Positions 16,495 through 24,678 of a stretch of DNA of 27,399 bases are shown here, in pieces (positions within the stretch are counted from its first letter, which is position 1; each line of letters starts with the position of its first letter). Source of the DNA: Brevundimonas sp. (GTDB lineage Bacteria; Pseudomonadota; Alphaproteobacteria; Caulobacterales; Caulobacteraceae); assembly GCA_022712235.1 (NCBI GenBank), contig JALAGW010000161.1, positions 1 to 27,399 on the forward strand, given 5' to 3'. The notes beneath the pieces are model-generated. The model was not told where the DNA came from. It saw nothing but the letters and a program-made list of their open reading frames with translations, and searched no databases. The position numbers were made by a program, and so were the translations under genes.

Positions 16495-17100
16495 TCACGC
16501 CAGAATCTCCGCTGTCCTCTGGCGAAGGTAGGGCAGAACCTCGGCCTCGAACCACGGGTTTTTCTTCAGCCAGGCGGTGTTGCGCCATGACGGGTGCGGC
16601 AGGGGCAGGATGGCGGGGGCGTAGTCGCGCCAGGCGCGGACGGTCTCGGTCATGTTCGCCTTGACGCGGTCGCCGAGCGCCCAGGTCTGGGCGTAGCCGC
16701 CGACCAGCAGGGTCAGCTCGACCTTCGGCAGTTCGGTCAGCAGGCGGGGCCGCCACAGCTCGGCGCAGCGGCGCGGCGGCGGATAGTCGCCGCCTTTCGG
16801 GTCCGTGCCGGGAAAACAGAAGGCCTGGGCGGCGACGCCGAGACGCGGGTCGCCGTAGAAGGTCGCCTGATCCACGCCCAGCCAGTCGCGCAGGCGATCG
16901 CCGGACGGGTCGGTGAAGGGCAGACCGCTCTCATGCACCCTTCGTCCCGGCGCCTGACCGCAGATCAGCAGACGGGTTTCGGGCGCGACCATGACCACCG
17001 GGCGCGGCGTGTGGGGCAGTTGTCCCAGGCACGCCCGGCAGGCGCGGATCTCGGCCAGGACATCGTCCAGGCCGGTTTCAGGGTCAGTCGAAATCGTCAT
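16495..17100 (-). CDS. Uracil-DNA glycosylase superfamily protein
   Basis: The 201-residue protein has the UDG-fold motif 1 as ICGQAPGRRVHESGLPF (GQAPG at 48-52, family 4/5 style GEAPG) and motif 2 as LPHPSWRN (169-174). A CxxC pair (21-24) plus C47, C95 and C112 could bind an iron-sulfur cluster, as in family 4 enzymes, but the spacing does not let me assign ligands. It probably removes uracil or other damaged bases, though some superfamily members have no shown activity. Its ATG lies inside the 3' end of the DUF3253 gene (17-base overlap), so the two are coupled. Confidence 0.8.
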   Translation of the reverse strand: MTISTDPETGLDDVLAEIRACRACLGQLPHTPRPVVMVAPETRLLICGQAPGRRVHESGLPFTDPSGDRLRDWLGVDQATFYGDPRLGVAAQAFCFPGTDPKGGDYPPPRRCAELWRPRLLTELPKVELTLLVGGYAQTWALGDRVKANMTETVRAWRDYAPAILPLPHPSWRNTAWLKKNPWFEAEVLPYLRQRTAEILA

Positions 17101-17404
17101 CCGATTTTTCGACAGGCGGCAGGGCCGCCAGGGTCGCGGCCGTCTCGGCCTCGGTCGGCAGGCGCAGACGGATCACGCCCTTGAAGGCGTTGGGATCGAC
17201 CGCCTTGCCCTTCTTGGTGATGGTCAGCCTCCCCTGACGCATAAGGCCCAGAGCCGTGGCGCGGACCTTGGGCAGCATGCGCTGCCACTGCTCGGGCTGC
17301 AGCGCCTTGGCCACATCGGCCGGTTCAATGCTCTTGCCGCCGACGTTCTTGGGATCGGCCTTGGCCAGTTTTTCAAAAATGGCCGCTTCGATTGGATCGC
17401 TCAT
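17084..17404 (-). CDS. DUF3253 family protein
   Basis: The 106-residue protein matches the DUF3253 pattern: IEAAIFEKLAKADPKNVGG, PADVAKALQPEQWQRMLPKV, and GRLTITKKGKAVDPNAFKG near the end. This looks like a small winged-helix fold, although no function is established. A GTG at 17422 would add six residues; I chose the ATG at 17404 because homology begins right after it. The acidic C-terminus (EKSDDDFD) overlaps the start of the glycosylase-family gene. It diverges from the thioesterase gene with 47 bases between the starts. Confidence 0.75.
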   Translation of the reverse strand: MSDPIEAAIFEKLAKADPKNVGGKSIEPADVAKALQPEQWQRMLPKVRATALGLMRQGRLTITKKGKAVDPNAFKGVIRLRLPTEAETAATLAALPPVEKSDDDFD

Positions 17405-17451
17405 CGGGTCTATATGCTGCACCGCAAGATCGGAAAGAAGGCGTAATCGGC

Positions 17452-17886
17452 ATGGTCGCGAAAATCACCATCACGGAAGGCGAGTTCGCCGGCTGGCAGA
17501 CCTACGACCTGCACGACACCTTCGACGTGGTGGTCGGCCCCTTCTACGGCAAGCTGGACCCCGACGGCCATATGCGCTGCGCCTTCCGCGCCGAACAGAA
17601 GCACATGAACGCCGGCGGCCGCATGCACGGCGGCTGCCTGATGACCTTTGCGGACATCGCCATGTTCCAGATCGCCTATCAGGAGATGGAGGGGGCGTCC
17701 GGCGTGACGGTGCAACTGGATTCCACCTTCATCGACGGCGCTTACGTGGGCGAGTTGATCGAGGCGACCGGCCAAGTGACCAAGGCAGGCAAGAGCCTGA
17801 TCTTCGTGCGCGGTCAGATCACCACCGGCGAGCGGCTGCTGATGACCTTCTCGGGCGTGATCCGGAAGTTCACGCCTCGGGGCTGA
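17452..17886 (+). CDS. PaaI-like hotdog-fold thioesterase
   Basis: The 144-residue protein has the hotdog thioesterase motif NAGGRMHGGCLMTFADIA (about 45-62), where His-Gly-Gly begins the long central helix, and the strand pattern GVTVQLDSTFI, VGELIEATGQVTKAGKSLIFVRGQI. Such enzymes hydrolyse acyl- or aryl-CoA thioesters; the substrate is unknown. I chose the ATG at 17452, with a GAAGG about 13 bases upstream, over an in-frame ATG at 17392 that would lie across the divergent gene's start. Its 3' end overlaps the convergent YoaK-family gene by 17 bases. Confidence 0.85.
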   Translation: MVAKITITEGEFAGWQTYDLHDTFDVVVGPFYGKLDPDGHMRCAFRAEQKHMNAGGRMHGGCLMTFADIAMFQIAYQEMEGASGVTVQLDSTFIDGAYVGELIEATGQVTKAGKSLIFVRGQITTGERLLMTFSGVIRKFTPRG

Positions 17887-18508
17887 CGCGGGCGAAAACG
17901 GCAAGGCCCGCCGCCAGCGCCGCCGCCGGCCAAAGGGCGCTCAGCCCCAGCGCACCATAGCTGAAGGCGCCCACAACCGCCCCGCCGAACAGACCGACCC
18001 ACAACAGCAGATAGGGTGCGAAGGCCGTCCGATGTCCGCCACGCAGGGCGCCGGCCAGCGCCTGCCCCAGCTTGACCAAGGCCCCGGTCATATAGGTCAG
18101 GCCTACGCCGACCTCGCCGTCTCGCAGAAAGACGGCGTTCTCGATCCCCATAGCCAGAACCATCAAGCCCACCGCCAGCGGCGTCAGGCCCATGGACACG
18201 GCCAGAGCGGCGACCGCCAGAAGCGCCGCCTCCAGCGTCAGCACGCGGCTGCGCGAGCGCATCCCCTCGCCGCCCGCGACCAATGCGCCCAAAGCCGCAC
18301 CCAGGACGAACAGGCCCAGGATCGCCGCCGCCACGCCTACGGTGCGCCAGTCGCCCATCGACACCCCGACCGCCATCCGGGTCGAGTTGCCGCTCATGAA
18401 GGAGACGAACAGCCCACCCAGCTGCAGGAAGCCAAGGCTGTCGATATAACCGGCCAGGGCCGCCAGCAGCACCGCCATGCCCCGCTCGAACGGGGCCAGG
18501 GTCCGCAT
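17870..18508 (-). CDS. YoaK/DUF1275 family membrane protein
   Basis: The 212-residue protein is almost wholly hydrophobic, with about six membrane segments. It carries the DUF1275 signature near the N-terminus: AGYIDSLGFLQLGGLFVSFMSGNST (given here in two parts, about 20-33 and 34-44), then GIENAVFLRDGEVGVGLTYM with TGALVKLG. The family is widespread in the inner membrane and its transported substrate, if any, is not known. It starts five bases after the GST stop and so is the last gene of a nupC-gst-yoaK operon. Confidence 0.88.
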   Translation of the reverse strand: MRTLAPFERGMAVLLAALAGYIDSLGFLQLGGLFVSFMSGNSTRMAVGVSMGDWRTVGVAAAILGLFVLGAALGALVAGGEGMRSRSRVLTLEAALLAVAALAVSMGLTPLAVGLMVLAMGIENAVFLRDGEVGVGLTYMTGALVKLGQALAGALRGGHRTAFAPYLLLWVGLFGGAVVGAFSYGALGLSALWPAAALAAGLAVFARVSPEA

Positions 18509-18513
18509 GGAGG

Positions 18514-19131
18514 CTAGACCCCGGCTTTCGCCGCCGGGCGGGCGCGACAGGCGTCCATCCAGCGGGCCAGATGGATCAGGTCTTCCGGCGGGCGGTATTT
18601 AACCAGACGAGCGAAATCCAGACCCACGGCGGCGACGATGTCGGCGATGGTGAAGCGGTCGGCGGCGATGAACTCATGCTCGGCCAATTGCCGGTCCAGC
18701 AAGCGCATGAACTTCTCGGCGCCCAAGCGACTGTATTCGGCCACCTGGGGCTGGGGCGCTTCGAGGGCGGCCAGGGCCGGATGGCTGAAGCGCACGTTCA
18801 GCATCATGGGATTGGCCAGGTAGATCTCGCACCGGCGGGTCCACATCTCGATGATCGCCTGTTCCTTCGGGTCGCGCCCGAAAAGATTGGGCTCGGGATG
18901 CAGGGCCTCCTGATAGCGGCAGATGGCGATGGATTCCGAGAGGCAGGTCCCGTCGTCCAGTTCCAGCGCCGGGACGTGCGGCACGCCGACCCTGGCGCGA
19001 TAGGCCGGGGTGCGGTGCTCGCCCGCCAGCAGGTCGATCTCGACGAACTCGACATTGTCGATGCCCTTCTCGGCCATGACCCAGCGGACCCGGCGCGGAT
19101 TGGGCGCGCGATAGGAGGTGTAGAGCTTCAT
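18514..19131 (-). CDS. Glutathione S-transferase family protein
   Basis: The 205-residue protein has an N-terminal thioredoxin-like domain starting MKLYTSYRAPNPRRVRW, with the cis-proline segment VPHVPALELDDGTCLSES (glutathione-binding E-S pair). A helical C-terminal domain follows, ending with the N-capping motif ADRFTIADIVAAVGLDFAR. It would conjugate or reduce substrates with glutathione in the cytosol; the specific substrate is unknown. A GGGGGAAG ribosome site precedes the ATG. It lies 28 bases after nupC and five bases before yoaK. Confidence 0.9.
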   Translation of the reverse strand: MKLYTSYRAPNPRRVRWVMAEKGIDNVEFVEIDLLAGEHRTPAYRARVGVPHVPALELDDGTCLSESIAICRYQEALHPEPNLFGRDPKEQAIIEMWTRRCEIYLANPMMLNVRFSHPALAALEAPQPQVAEYSRLGAEKFMRLLDRQLAEHEFIAADRFTIADIVAAVGLDFARLVKYRPPEDLIHLARWMDACRARPAAKAGV

Positions 19132-19159
19132 CGGACGCTTCCCCCGGTTCAGATCAAAC

Positions 19160-20434
19160 CTACTGGCCGAACACCGAGGCCGGCATGGCCCCGACGATGC
19201 AGGCGGTCATCAGGGTGGCCAGGAAGCCCGCCAGCAGCGCCTTCCACACCAGACCCAGAACTTCCTCGCGGCGCTCGGGCATCAGCACCGACAGACCGGT
19301 GACGGTGATGCCCACCGAGCCGATGTTGGCGAAGCCGCACAGGGCATAGGTCATCAGCATCCGGGTGCGCTCGGTCATCTCGCCGTCCGGTGCCGCGCCC
19401 AGTTTGATGAAGGCGACGAACTCCGTCAGGGTCAGCTTGACCCCCAGCAACCAGCCAGCCGTCTGCGCATCGGCCCACTCCACCCCGATCAGCCAGGCCA
19501 GCGGCGAGAAGACCACGCCCAGGATGCGCTCGACGCTCAGCGGCTCGCCGCCGATCCAGAAGGCGCCCAGCATGACGTTGGCCAGGGCCACCAGGGCCAC
19601 GAAGACGATCAGCACGGCCGAGATGTTCAGCACGACCATCAGGCCGTCCGAGGTGCCCTTGACGATGGCGTCCACCGCGCTGTCGTATTTCAGCGCCGAG
19701 TTGTAGTCGGCGACCGCCCCGCCCTCGCCCGGCTTCTCGGGGATGATGACGCGGGCCAGCAGGACGCCCGCCGGGGCCGAGACGATGGATGCGACCAGGA
19801 CGTGGCCCGCCGCATTGGTCAGCACCGGCGCCAGGATGGTGGCGTAGGCCACCATGGTCGAACCGGCGACGGTGGCCAGACCGACCACCATCATCAGGAA
19901 GACCTCCGAGCGGGTCAGCTTGTCCAGATAGGCGCGGATGACGATGGGGCTTTCGATCATGCCCAGGAAGACATTGGCCGCGACCGCCAGGGCCGAGGCG
20001 CCGCCCAGGCCCATGGTCCGCTGGAACAGGAAGCCGAAGCCGAGGGTGATCCACTTCAGGATCTTCCAGTGCCACAGCAGGGCCGACAGGGCCGAGATGA
20101 CCAGGATCAGCGGCAGGACCTTGAAGGCGAAGGTGAACAGGGCCCCTACATTGGCGACGGCGTAGGGTTGGTCCCCGCCCGCCAGATAGCCGAAGACGAA
20201 CTTGGTCCCCTCTTCGGTGGCCAATTCCAGACCCTTCACGGCGTTGTTGACGCCGTCCAGCACCACCTGTGAGCCGGGAATGGCGAAGGTCGCCAGGATC
20301 AGGGCCGCCTGCACCGCCACCGCACCAATGGCCAGACGCCACGGAAAGAGCCTGCGGTTCTCGGACAGGGCCCAGCAAACGGCGATGATGACGACCAGGC
20401 CCAGAAGGCTCTGCAGGTTCAGAAGGCTGAACAT
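19160..20434 (-). CDS. Concentrative nucleoside transporter (CNT/NupC family)
   Basis: The 424-residue membrane protein has the CNT layout: N-terminal helices (SLLGLVVIIAVCWALSENRR), a gate/core region (GASALAVAANVFLGMIESP), TLIP-like DGLMVVLNISAVLIVFVALV, and the C-terminal ALCGFANIGSVGITVTGLS motif (substrate-binding region). It imports nucleosides with H+ or Na+. I place the start at the ATG at 20434 because the longer frame to 20518 adds 28 polar residues that cross a perfect hairpin. It is the first gene of a nupC-gst-yoaK operon. Confidence 0.93.
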   Translation of the reverse strand: MFSLLNLQSLLGLVVIIAVCWALSENRRLFPWRLAIGAVAVQAALILATFAIPGSQVVLDGVNNAVKGLELATEEGTKFVFGYLAGGDQPYAVANVGALFTFAFKVLPLILVISALSALLWHWKILKWITLGFGFLFQRTMGLGGASALAVAANVFLGMIESPIVIRAYLDKLTRSEVFLMMVVGLATVAGSTMVAYATILAPVLTNAAGHVLVASIVSAPAGVLLARVIIPEKPGEGGAVADYNSALKYDSAVDAIVKGTSDGLMVVLNISAVLIVFVALVALANVMLGAFWIGGEPLSVERILGVVFSPLAWLIGVEWADAQTAGWLLGVKLTLTEFVAFIKLGAAPDGEMTERTRMLMTYALCGFANIGSVGITVTGLSVLMPERREEVLGLVWKALLAGFLATLMTACIVGAMPASVFGQ

Positions 20435-20438
20435 GGGA

Positions 20439-20480
20439 AAAGGCGGCTCCGCGAGCGACCGACGGCCGAGAGCCGCCTTT
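20439..20480 (-). promoter_or_regulatory. Leader hairpin directly before the nupC start
   Basis: An 11-bp perfect stem (AAAGGCGGCTC with GAGCCGCCTTT) and a 20-base loop ends four bases before the nupC ATG, followed by one more T on the minus strand. The GGAG that could serve as ribosome site is inside the stem, so the hairpin could act as an attenuator or mask translation start. Confidence 0.55.
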
Positions 20481-20621
20481 AAAACCTGCTTGAACGCTAC
20501 CGCGCGGCTTCTGGTCAAGTGCGCATGCGGCGTCCTGCCGCGCCAAAGCCTCGCCGCCGTCTAAACTTCGCCGTTATGCGAGCGGCTGATCACCGTTACG
20601 TCATCATCGGGGAGAGATCGA

Positions 20622-21542
20622 ATGCGCAAGGTGTTGATCGGAGCAGCGGCGGCGAGCGCCCTCTTGGCGGGATGTCAGGAGGGATCGCACCAATACGCCG
20701 ACGAGTCGGTGGACGTTGCACTGATGGAAGCGGCGCCGCCCGCCGATACGGCCGCGACGGCGTCCACGCCATCGGCCAGCAGCGCCGCGCCGGTCGTCGC
20801 CCCCAGCATCGCCTACGCCTATCAGTTCGGGCTGGAGCTTCCCGCCGACGCCGTGCCGACCGTGATGGCGCGCCACGAGCAGGCCTGCATCGCCGCCGGC
20901 GCCTCGGCCTGCCAGGTGATCGGTTCCAACTCCAGCCGGGTCGGCCGCGACGCGGTCGAGGCCCGCCTGGAGATGCGGGCGACGCCCGCCTATGTCGCCC
21001 GGTTCCGCGCGGCGCTGGACGGCGAGGCCAAGGGCGCCGGCGGCCGCGTGGCCCGGCAGGCCGTCGAGAGCGAGGACCTGACCCGCCAACTGATCGACAC
21101 CGAGGCGCGGATGCGGGCCATGGAGACCCTGCGCGACCGCCTGCAGCAGCTTCTGGCCACGCGCAGCGGCACGCTGGAGCAACTGCTCCAGGTCGAGCGC
21201 GAACTGGCGCGGGTGCAGGGCGAACTGGACGCGACCCGCTCGGCCCTGGCCGTCATGCGGACGCGGGTGCAGACCTCAAGGCTGGACGTGACCTACAGCG
21301 CGGCGGGACAGCTGGCGCCCGACAGCGCGGCGCGACCGGTCGTGGACGCGCTGAACTCCGCCTCCTACGCCTTCATGTCGTCGCTGGGGGTGCTGATCCT
21401 GTTCATCGCCAGCGTCCTGCCGGTCCTGCTGGTCGGGGTTCCGCTGATCTGGCTGCTGTGGCGCTGGCGCAGGAGCGTAAGTAGCCGCAAGGCCGCCGAG
21501 GCGGCGCGCAACAAAAAGGCGGAGGGTGAACCCTCCGCCTGA
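20622..21542 (+). CDS. DUF4349 domain lipoprotein
   Basis: The 306-residue protein begins with a lipoprotein signal (MRKVLIGAAAASALLAGC, lipobox cysteine 18), followed by an Ala/Ser/Pro linker. The DUF4349 core has VIGSNSSRVGRDAVEARLEMR, a coiled-coil stretch (about 150-210, LIDTEARMRAMETLRDRLQQ) and a C-terminal membrane segment (GVLILFIASVLPVLLVGVPLI) with a basic tail. The family is anchored at the envelope and its role is unknown. A GGGGAG ribosome site is just upstream of the ATG. The last codons also encode the terminator of convergent ilvE. Confidence 0.85.
   Translation: MRKVLIGAAAASALLAGCQEGSHQYADESVDVALMEAAPPADTAATASTPSASSAAPVVAPSIAYAYQFGLELPADAVPTVMARHEQACIAAGASACQVIGSNSSRVGRDAVEARLEMRATPAYVARFRAALDGEAKGAGGRVARQAVESEDLTRQLIDTEARMRAMETLRDRLQQLLATRSGTLEQLLQVERELARVQGELDATRSALAVMRTRVQTSRLDVTYSAAGQLAPDSAARPVVDALNSASYAFMSSLGVLILFIASVLPVLLVGVPLIWLLWRWRRSVSSRKAAEAARNKKAEGEPSA
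21513..21540 (-). terminator. Rho-independent terminator of ilvE
   Basis: A perfect 10-bp stem (AGGCGGAGGG with CCCTCCGCCT) and 4-base loop is followed by TTTTT on the minus strand. It lies eight bases past the ilvE stop and inside the last codons of the DUF4349 gene, so it may also slow plus-strand transcription. Confidence 0.85.
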
Positions 21543-21547
21543 TCTGA

Positions 21548-22426
21548 TCAGAGCTGACCGCGGACCAGCTTGCCGTAGTCGTCCATCAGGGTCAGCGACA
21601 GCTCGCCCGGCGTGAAGCGATAGTCGCCGATCTCGCTGACCGGGGTGACCTCGGCGGCCGAGCCGGTGAGGAAGCATTCCGAGAAGCCCGACAGTTCTTC
21701 CGGCAGGATGTCGCGGATCACCACCTCGATGCCCTTGGCCTGGGCCATCTCGATCACGGTCTGGCGGGTGATGCCGTCCAGGATGTGGTCGACGCGCGGC
21801 GTGTGCAGAGCGCCGTTCTGGACGAAGAAGACGTTGGCACCGGTGGCCTCGGCCACATAGCCGCGCCAGTCCAGCATCATGGCGTCGGCGAAGCCGCGCT
21901 TCTCGGCCGCCGTCTTGGACATGGTGCAGATCATGTAGAGGCCGCCGGCCTTGGCCGTCGAGGGGGCCGTGGCCGGGTCGGGGCGGCGCCACTTGGCCCA
22001 CTCCAGACGGATGCCCTTCTTCTTGACCTCGGGGTCGAAATAGCTGGGCCATTCCCAGGCGGCGATGGCCAGGTGGACCTTGCTGTTCAGCGAGGAGACG
22101 CTGAGCTGTTCGGCGCCCAGATAGGCCACCGGACGGATGTAGCAGTCGGTCAGACCGTTCTTTTCACAGGTTTCCTTGCAGGCGGCGTCGATCTCGGCCA
22201 CGCTGTAGGGAATGTCGAAGTCCAGCAGCTCGGCCGAGCGCTTCAGCCGTTGGCTGTGCGCCGTCAGCTTGAAGATTTCGCCGCCATACATACGCTCACC
22301 CTCGAACACCGACGAGCCGTAGTGAAGGCCATGGGTCAGAACGTGCGTTTTCGCGTCCCTCCAGGGCACGAACGCGCCGTCAAACCAGATCCAGCCGTCA
22401 CGATCGTCGAAAGGAACGAAGGCCAT
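21548..22426 (-). CDS. ilvE: Branched-chain-amino-acid aminotransferase IlvE
   Basis: The 292-residue class IV (fold type IV) PLP enzyme has LHYGSSVFEGERMYGG near residues 35-49. The PLP lysine is K159 in STAKAGGLYM, followed by the family signature from MMLDWRGYVAEATGANVFF to the phosphate-binding ITRQTVIEMA. It makes or degrades Leu, Ile and Val by exchange with 2-oxoglutarate/glutamate in the cytosol. A GAGGAGA ribosome site precedes the ATG. It is a single-gene unit, divergent from the OmpR-type regulator gene and ended by a strong terminator. Confidence 0.95.
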   Translation of the reverse strand: MAFVPFDDRDGWIWFDGAFVPWRDAKTHVLTHGLHYGSSVFEGERMYGGEIFKLTAHSQRLKRSAELLDFDIPYSVAEIDAACKETCEKNGLTDCYIRPVAYLGAEQLSVSSLNSKVHLAIAAWEWPSYFDPEVKKKGIRLEWAKWRRPDPATAPSTAKAGGLYMICTMSKTAAEKRGFADAMMLDWRGYVAEATGANVFFVQNGALHTPRVDHILDGITRQTVIEMAQAKGIEVVIRDILPEELSGFSECFLTGSAAEVTPVSEIGDYRFTPGELSLTLMDDYGKLVRGQL

Positions 22427-22476
22427 TGAATAACGTCTCCTCGGGATGTGGTCCGGTTACACTCTTCTCTCCCGCC

Positions 22477-22500
22477 GCCGTCAACGCCTTTGCGTTCGGC
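22477..22500 (+). other. Small hairpin in the leader of the OmpR-type regulator gene
   Basis: GCCG-tc-AACGC-cttt-GCGTT-CGGC forms a two-part stem with a 2-base bulge in the 89-base divergent gap, ending 15 bases before the regulator's ATG. No T-tract follows, so it is not a terminator. A role is not shown. Confidence 0.4.
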
Positions 22501-22515
22501 AGGATCGCCTAAGAC

Positions 22516-23247
22516 ATGACTGATACGCGCTCGAACGGCCGCTCCGGCCCCATCGCTGCTCCCGGCGCCGGCCGTCACCTGCTGGTCGTCGACGACGACG
22601 ACAGAATCCGCGAACTGCTCAAGGAGTTCCTGACGCGCGAGGGTTATCGCGTCACCGGCGCCGCCCACGCGGGCGCGGCGCGGCGTCTGGTCGAACTGAT
22701 CGAGTTCGACCTGATCGTGCTGGACGTCATGATGCCGGGCGAGAGCGGCTTCGACCTGACCAGCTGGATCCGCAGCCAGGCCTCCCTGTCCAAGACCCCG
22801 GTCCTGCTGCTGACCGCCAAGGGCGATCCCAACGACCGGATCGAGGGCCTGTCACGCGGCGCCGACGACTACATGTCCAAGCCCTTTGATCCGCGCGAAC
22901 TGGCGCTGCGGGTCGAGGCCATCCTGCGCCGCACCGGCGGCAAGCCCATGACCCCGCGCGAGATCCGCATGGGACCGGCGGTGTTCGACATGGAGCGGCT
23001 GGAACTGACCCGCGACGGCGAGTTGCAGCGTCTGACCGAGGCCGAGGCGCAACTGCTGAAGACCCTGGCCATCCACGCCCACTCGCCGGTCGAGCGCATG
23101 AACCTGTCGCCCGACACCGCCGACATCACCGGCCGGGCCGTGGACGTGCAGGTGACGCGCCTGCGCCGCAAGCTGGAGGCCGACCCCAAGAACCCGCGCT
23201 ATCTGCAGACCGTGCGCGGCGTCGGCTACATGCTGGCGCCGGACTGA
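22516..23247 (+). CDS. OmpR-family response regulator (PetR-like)
   Basis: The 243-residue protein has a receiver domain with the acidic cluster DDDD (26-29), phospho-acceptor D70 in VLDVMMPGESGFD, T100 and K122 in MSKPFDP. A C-terminal winged-helix domain follows (LTEAEAQLLKTLAIH; VDVQVTRLRRKLEADPKNPRYLQTVRGVGYML). It has an unusual glycine/proline-rich N-terminal extension of about 20 residues. The kinase gene follows after seven bases. The pair resembles alphaproteobacterial PetR/PetP regulators, but I could not test this, so no symbol is given. Confidence 0.92.
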   Translation: MTDTRSNGRSGPIAAPGAGRHLLVVDDDDRIRELLKEFLTREGYRVTGAAHAGAARRLVELIEFDLIVLDVMMPGESGFDLTSWIRSQASLSKTPVLLLTAKGDPNDRIEGLSRGADDYMSKPFDPRELALRVEAILRRTGGKPMTPREIRMGPAVFDMERLELTRDGELQRLTEAEAQLLKTLAIHAHSPVERMNLSPDTADITGRAVDVQVTRLRRKLEADPKNPRYLQTVRGVGYMLAPD

Positions 23248-23254
23248 CCCGTCG

Positions 23255-24598
23255 ATGAGACTGCTGCCCTTCAACGTCTGGGCGCGGGTGATCAAGCGCC
23301 GCCTGCCGACCTCGTTGTGGGGGCGGTCGTTGCTGATCATCGTCCTGCCGGTGCTGATCATGCAGGGGGCCGTGACCTGGGCCTTCTTCGACGCCCACTG
23401 GCAGGCCGTGACCGCGCGCCTGTCCGAGGGCCTGGCCGGGGATGTGGCCTGGGCGGCCGAAAGCTATCGCGACCAGCCGACGGCGCAGAACCTGGCCGTC
23501 ATCGCCGACCGGGCCGAGCGGTCGATGCAGCTTTCCATCGCCTTCCAGGACGGGGCGGTCCTGCCGGATGAACAACGGCGCGGGGCGATCGGCGTGGTTG
23601 ACCGCGTCCTGGAGAAGGCCCTGTCCTCGCGCCTGGACCAACCCTTCTGGTACGACACCACCCGCTACCCCGCCTATGTCGACATCCGGGTGCAGGAACC
23701 GGGCGGCGTGCTGCGCGTCATCGCGCCGCGTGAACGGGCCGTGGCGACCCAGGCCCACATCTTCGTCCTGTGGCTGACCATCGCAACCGTCCTGCTGCTG
23801 GGCGTGGCGGTGCTGTTCATCCGCAATCAGGTGCGGGCCATCGAGCGCCTGGCCGACGCCGCCGAGGCCTTCGGCCGGGGCGAGAGCGTGCCGCGCTTCA
23901 AGCCCCACGGCGCGCGCGAGGTGCGGGCCGCCGCCAGCGCCTTCCTGGACATGCGTGGCCGCATCCAGCGTCATATCGACCAGCGCACGGCCCTGCTGGC
24001 CTCGGTCAGCCACGACCTGCGCACGCCCCTGACCCGCCTGCGGCTGGAGCTGGCCCTGGCCCCGCCCTTCAAGCGCGCCGAGGCGATGAAGGGCGACCTG
24101 GACGAGATGGAGCACATGATCGACGAATACCTGGCCTTCGCCAGAGGCGAGGCCGGCGAGGCCATGCAGTCGATCTCCGTGCCTGAAATGCTGCGTCGCG
24201 CGGCCGAGGACGCCCGCCGCGCCGGGGCCGAGGTCACGGTCGAGGCGCCGGACGAACTGGACGCCATGCTGCGCCCCCTCGCCTTCCGCCGGGCGCTGAA
24301 CAATCTGGCCGGCAACGCCGCCGTCCACGGCGAGCACGTGCGCCTGTCGGCCCGCCCCCTGCCCTCGGGCGGACTGGAGATCGCCGTCGAGGACGACGGA
24401 CCGGGCATCCCGGACGACATGCACGAGGAGGCCTTCCGGCCCTTTTCCCGGCTGGACGCCTCGCGCAATCAGAACAGCAAGGGCGTCGGCCTGGGCCTGG
24501 CCATCGCGCGGGACGTGGCGCGCGGCCACGGCGGCGACATCACCCTGAGCCGCAGCGACCTGGGGGGCCTGAAGGCTTCGATCCGTCTGCCCGGATAA
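23255..24598 (+). CDS. HAMP-type sensor histidine kinase (EnvZ/PetP-like)
   Basis: The 447-residue membrane kinase has a segment at about 25-45, a periplasmic sensor loop (about 46-165), a second segment (169-189) and a HAMP linker (RNQVRAIERLADAAEAFGRG). HisKA follows with SVSHDLRTPLTRL (H253), then a HATPase with N-box ALNNLAGNAAVHG, DDGPGIPD and GVGLGLAI. This is the EnvZ layout. It is the natural partner of the preceding OmpR-type regulator (7-base gap). The signal sensed is unknown. Confidence 0.93.
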   Translation: MRLLPFNVWARVIKRRLPTSLWGRSLLIIVLPVLIMQGAVTWAFFDAHWQAVTARLSEGLAGDVAWAAESYRDQPTAQNLAVIADRAERSMQLSIAFQDGAVLPDEQRRGAIGVVDRVLEKALSSRLDQPFWYDTTRYPAYVDIRVQEPGGVLRVIAPRERAVATQAHIFVLWLTIATVLLLGVAVLFIRNQVRAIERLADAAEAFGRGESVPRFKPHGAREVRAAASAFLDMRGRIQRHIDQRTALLASVSHDLRTPLTRLRLELALAPPFKRAEAMKGDLDEMEHMIDEYLAFARGEAGEAMQSISVPEMLRRAAEDARRAGAEVTVEAPDELDAMLRPLAFRRALNNLAGNAAVHGEHVRLSARPLPSGGLEIAVEDDGPGIPDDMHEEAFRPFSRLDASRNQNSKGVGLGLAIARDVARGHGGDITLSRSDLGGLKASIRLPG

Positions 24599-24678
24599 AT
24601 CGCCGCGCCCCTCTGGCGTGACTGTAAAATCATCGCCATCTTGAGGCCGTTCCAGGGGGGCCTGGATCAGGAGTCCGT

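Noticed and set aside
16403..16756. N-terminal extension of the hydrolase up to 16756
   Set aside because: It runs through repeat B and the 3' part of the glycosylase-family gene in another frame, and would bury the lipoprotein signal in mid-protein.
19149..20546. A 465-codon minus-strand frame overlapping nupC in another frame
   Set aside because: Its Arg/Gly/Pro-rich translation has no membrane or domain pattern, whereas the nupC frame has clear transporter motifs.
24601..24665. A terminator between the sensor kinase and the secreted protein
   Set aside because: Only short 4-5 bp pairings (GGCG/CGCC, AGGCC/GGCCT) are present, with no T-run.
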